Translations under genes and position numbers: made by a program
The notes under the pieces: model-generated
Told to the model about the DNA's origin: nothing
The model's input: the letters and a program-made list of their open reading frames with translations, nothing else
The model's database searches: none
Shown: in pieces, positions 30,686-32,003 of the stretch
Layout: every line of letters begins with the position of its first letter
Numbering within the stretch: position 1 is the first letter of the stretch
Source of the DNA: Prevotella sp.
GTDB taxonomy: Bacteria; Bacteroidota; Bacteroidia; Bacteroidales; Bacteroidaceae
Reading direction: 5' to 3'
DNA: 32,003 nt
NCBI GenBank assembly: GCA_017645905.1
Contig: JAGCNO010000015.1
Coordinates: 1 to 32,003 of the forward strand

Positions 30686-30722
30686 AAAGGAGCAATATCA
30701 CGTTGAATATTGCTCCTTTTTT
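30686..30722. terminator. Bidirectional rho-independent terminator
   Basis: AAAGGAGCAATAT (30686-30698) pairs with ATATTGCTCCTTT (30707-30719), followed by further T residues. It lies between the convergent rubrerythrin-fusion and coiled-coil genes and could serve both. Confidence 0.9.
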
Positions 30723-30735
30723 CAATCCATTACAA

Positions 30736-31047
30736 TTATCGCTTATCGGGAATACCATAGTCTGGCCAGCGTTCTTGCGGATAGTAGCCCTTCAGGGTCT
30801 TTTTCGACTCCGCATAAGAAGCCTTGACGAGGGTCATCAGGTCGTTCATCTTCTTTACCCTGGGAGTCAACTCCTCGCGCAAGCGGTCAACTTCGGCATT
30901 GGCTTCTGAAAGCATTGCCACCGTTTTTTCCATCTGGTCGATTTCGTTGTTCGACACACCACGTTCACCCATTTCTTTCACGTGACGGCGCAGCCCTTCA
31001 ATAAGGTTGCGACTCTTCTCAATCTGAATTTCTGTTGTCTTTGACAT
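30736..31047 (-). CDS. Small coiled-coil protein of unknown function
   Basis: A 103-residue soluble protein (MSKTTEIQIEKSRNLIEGLR onward), highly charged and helical. Heptad-like spacing of leucine, valine and methionine runs across residues 10-80 (VSNNEIDQMEKTVAMLSEAN, then VDRLREELTPRVKKMNDLMT). The C-terminus is short and aromatic (LKGYYPQERWPDYGIPDKR). There is no signal peptide. I do not recognise the family. The start ATG at 31047 is the only sensible one. It converges with the rubrerythrin fusion on the shared terminator. The AT-rich region upstream shows no clear promoter. Confidence 0.65.
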   Translation of the reverse strand: MSKTTEIQIEKSRNLIEGLRRHVKEMGERGVSNNEIDQMEKTVAMLSEANAEVDRLREELTPRVKKMNDLMTLVKASYAESKKTLKGYYPQERWPDYGIPDKR

Positions 31048-31193
31048 AATGTTTAATTGTTACGTTATTAATGGTACTATTTCAGTATCTTTTCATCGCA
31101 AAATTAACAAAAAAAGTCGATTTAACATACGCTATGGAGCATCACTTTTTCGATTTTTTAAGATGGAAAGCGTATTGTATTTAACGTTTTTTG

Positions 31194-31201
31194 TACCTTT
31201 G
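31194..31201 (+). promoter_or_regulatory. -7 promoter element before the frameshifted membrane gene
   Basis: TACCTTTG lies 35 bases before the ATG at 31237. The upstream sequence is AT-rich, and no -33 TTTG sits at the standard distance (a TATTG at 31173-31177 is too close). Confidence 0.6.
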
Positions 31202-31236
31202 CAACCGATTTAGAACAATGACTCTATAGCCTAATT

Positions 31237-31498
31237 ATGGTAGGTCTCGATGTCGTGGCGTTTTTCGTCGGACAGGCCTTCGGCTCGCTGATGCACACGT
31301 TCCGCCAGCCCATTAAATACTTTGCCCCATTGTTCTTCCTTTTGGGATATGCAGCCTATCTCGTTCCCTCCGTCGCAACCATTTTCCTTGGCTGCCCCCT
31401 ATGAGGTCGGCATTTTGCTCTGCTTAGTGTTTCTCATTCATGTATGGACCACTCGCCACTTCCAGAGTCTGTCGCCAGAAAAAATGAAATATCATTAG
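31237..31498 (+). pseudogene. Small membrane protein gene interrupted by a frameshift
   Basis: From the ATG at 31237 the frame encodes 55 residues (MVGLDVVAFFVGQAFGSLMH, then PLFFLLGYAAYLVPSVATIF) and stops at 31402-31404. The adjacent frame from 31400 continues with 32 more residues of the same character (YEVGILLCLVFLIHVWTTRH, then QSLSPEKMKYH) and a stop at 31496-31498. Together they would make an 87-residue protein with two or three hydrophobic helices and a basic end. The switch falls at a run of five C residues (31395-31399); one C fewer restores a single frame. This could be a pseudogene, a phase-variable tract or a base-calling error. I do not recognise the family. A promoter box precedes it. 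Confidence 0.55.
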
Positions 31499-31522
31499 CC
31501 AGAAAAAGTGTGAAACGCCAAT

Positions 31523-31570
31523 GTTTAAACGAGTTTAAAGAATTGGCAGCATAGTTTATCGTAGTTTAAA
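31523..31570. repeat. Helically phased GTTTAAA repeats upstream of hsp20
   Basis: GTTTAAA occurs at 31523, 31533 and 31564, with a GTTTATC variant at 31553. Spacings are 10, 20 and 11 bases, close to whole DNA turns. The first copy is part of the palindrome GTTTAAAC. Confidence 0.55.
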
Positions 31571-31574
31571 TTCC

Positions 31575-31628
31575 GTGCCATACTGACTATAATCGAGTGC
31601 CATTTTGACAATCGGCACGAATGTTGTA
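31575..31628 (+). promoter_or_regulatory. GTGCCA direct repeats and sigma-54-like promoter candidate for hsp20
   Basis: GTGCCA-N4-GAC occurs at 31575 and 31597, 22 bases apart. The sequence CGGCACG-AATG-TTGTA (31613-31628) resembles the sigma-54 consensus TGGCACG-N4-TTGCA with correct spacing, but the -12 dinucleotide is GT instead of GC. No TAnnTTTG box is visible in this gap, so an alternative promoter is expected. The assignment is tentative. Confidence 0.4.
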
Positions 31629-31639
31629 CTATGTGTAGT

Positions 31640-31663
31640 GAAAGCTGAAGCGAAAGCTGAGGC
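31640..31663 (+). repeat. Tandem 12-bp duplication in the hsp20 leader
   Basis: GAAAGCTGAAGC is followed directly by GAAAGCTGAGGC, two 12-bp copies differing at one base, about 50 bases before the hsp20 start. Confidence 0.7.
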
Positions 31664-31711
31664 AATCAACAACAAATAAGTTAAACTAAAGTATAATTGG
31701 AGGTAAAAGTT

Positions 31712-32003
31712 ATGTTGAACGGATTAATGAAAAGCAATGGTTGGTTCCCAACAATGTTTGATGATTTCTTTAACACTGATTTCTTGCCTCGTGCCAACAG
31801 TACAGCACCCGCAGTCAATGTCAAGGAGAGTGAGACAGAGTATATTATGGAGCTCGCAGCCCCTGGCATCAAGAAAGAATATTGTCGCGTAGCCATCAAT
31901 GACGAGGGCAACCTCACCATCGCCATTGAGAACAAACAGGAACACAAGCATGAGGACAAGCATCATCACTATCTGCGCCGCGAGTTCAGCTACTCTAACT
32001 ACG
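31712..32003 (+). CDS. Hsp20/alpha-crystallin family small heat shock protein (5' part)
   Basis: The first 97 residues are present; the gene runs off the window. The N-terminal arm MLNGLMKSNGWFPTMFDDFF is followed by the start of the alpha-crystallin domain: PAVNVKESETEYIMELAAPG and the strands RVAINDEGNLTIAIENK. A histidine-rich loop (EHKHEDKHHHYLRREFSYSN) then leads into the conserved region. These ATP-independent chaperones hold unfolding proteins in large oligomers. A good ribosome-binding site, GGAGG, lies 10 bases before the ATG. The upstream region carries phased repeats and a sigma-54-like site, suggesting stress-dependent control. Confidence 0.92.
   Translation, partial: MLNGLMKSNGWFPTMFDDFFNTDFLPRANSTAPAVNVKESETEYIMELAAPGIKKEYCRVAINDEGNLTIAIENKQEHKHEDKHHHYLRREFSYSNY

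Overview
The window comes from a Bacteroidota chromosome, most likely a Prevotella/Segatella relative. The main support is the promoter type. At least eleven genes are preceded by the Bacteroidota -7 element TAnnTTTG (usually TACCTTTG), and for most of these a -33 TTTG lies 19-20 bases upstream. Other support is a SecDF fusion protein, a C-terminal domain resembling a type IX secretion sorting tag, a DUF4492 membrane protein and coding DNA of roughly 50-55% GC. No plasmid, phage or CRISPR signal is visible. Species cannot be assigned from the sequence alone.

Layout. 1-2.6 kb: an unrecognised gene cut by the window edge, a DUF4492 membrane protein, a secreted M23 peptidase with LysM, and a NYN/PIN-like nuclease behind a structured leader. 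2.6-8 kb: an XRE-cupin regulator with an acyl-CoA synthetase, divergent from a membrane-anchored coiled-coil protein and topoisomerase III. A TGCAAAA/TTTTGCA palindrome between the two promoters is a candidate operator. 8-11 kb: a leftward cluster of dihydropteroate synthase, diadenylate cyclase and a secreted sialate O-acetylesterase-like enzyme. 11-16 kb: a long-chain acyl-CoA synthetase, a PstS-like protein with a sorting tag, a secreted hypothetical protein and HU. 16-21 kb: rhomboid protease, membrane-anchored EEP hydrolase and SecDF.

21.3-23 kb is a scarred, gene-poor island. A carbohydrate-binding-like gene fragment is fused tail to tail with a truncated RelE/YoeB-type toxin whose antitoxin is intact. 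Several orphan hairpins and repeats follow. 23-26.6 kb is a str operon (rpsL, rpsG, fusA) with a 164-bp element bounded by 36-bp inverted repeats inserted before fusA. It ends in a terminator rather than continuing into S10 genes. 26.7-32 kb: tRNA-His, a sugar O-acetyltransferase, a PPC/DUF296 protein, an alpha/beta hydrolase, a four-module flavin reductase-rubredoxin-rubrerythrin-rubredoxin protein, a small coiled-coil protein, a frameshifted small membrane gene and the start of an Hsp20 gene with an elaborate upstream region.

The main non-coding theme is a set of short intergenic tandem repeats with an exact 22-bp period at four places. Three share an AGAACGGCTT core; the fourth is built from AGTTTCC/GGAAACT palindromes. 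The best candidates for something undescribed are this repeat family, the inverted-repeat element inside the str operon, and the region upstream of hsp20. No complete new multi-gene system is apparent.
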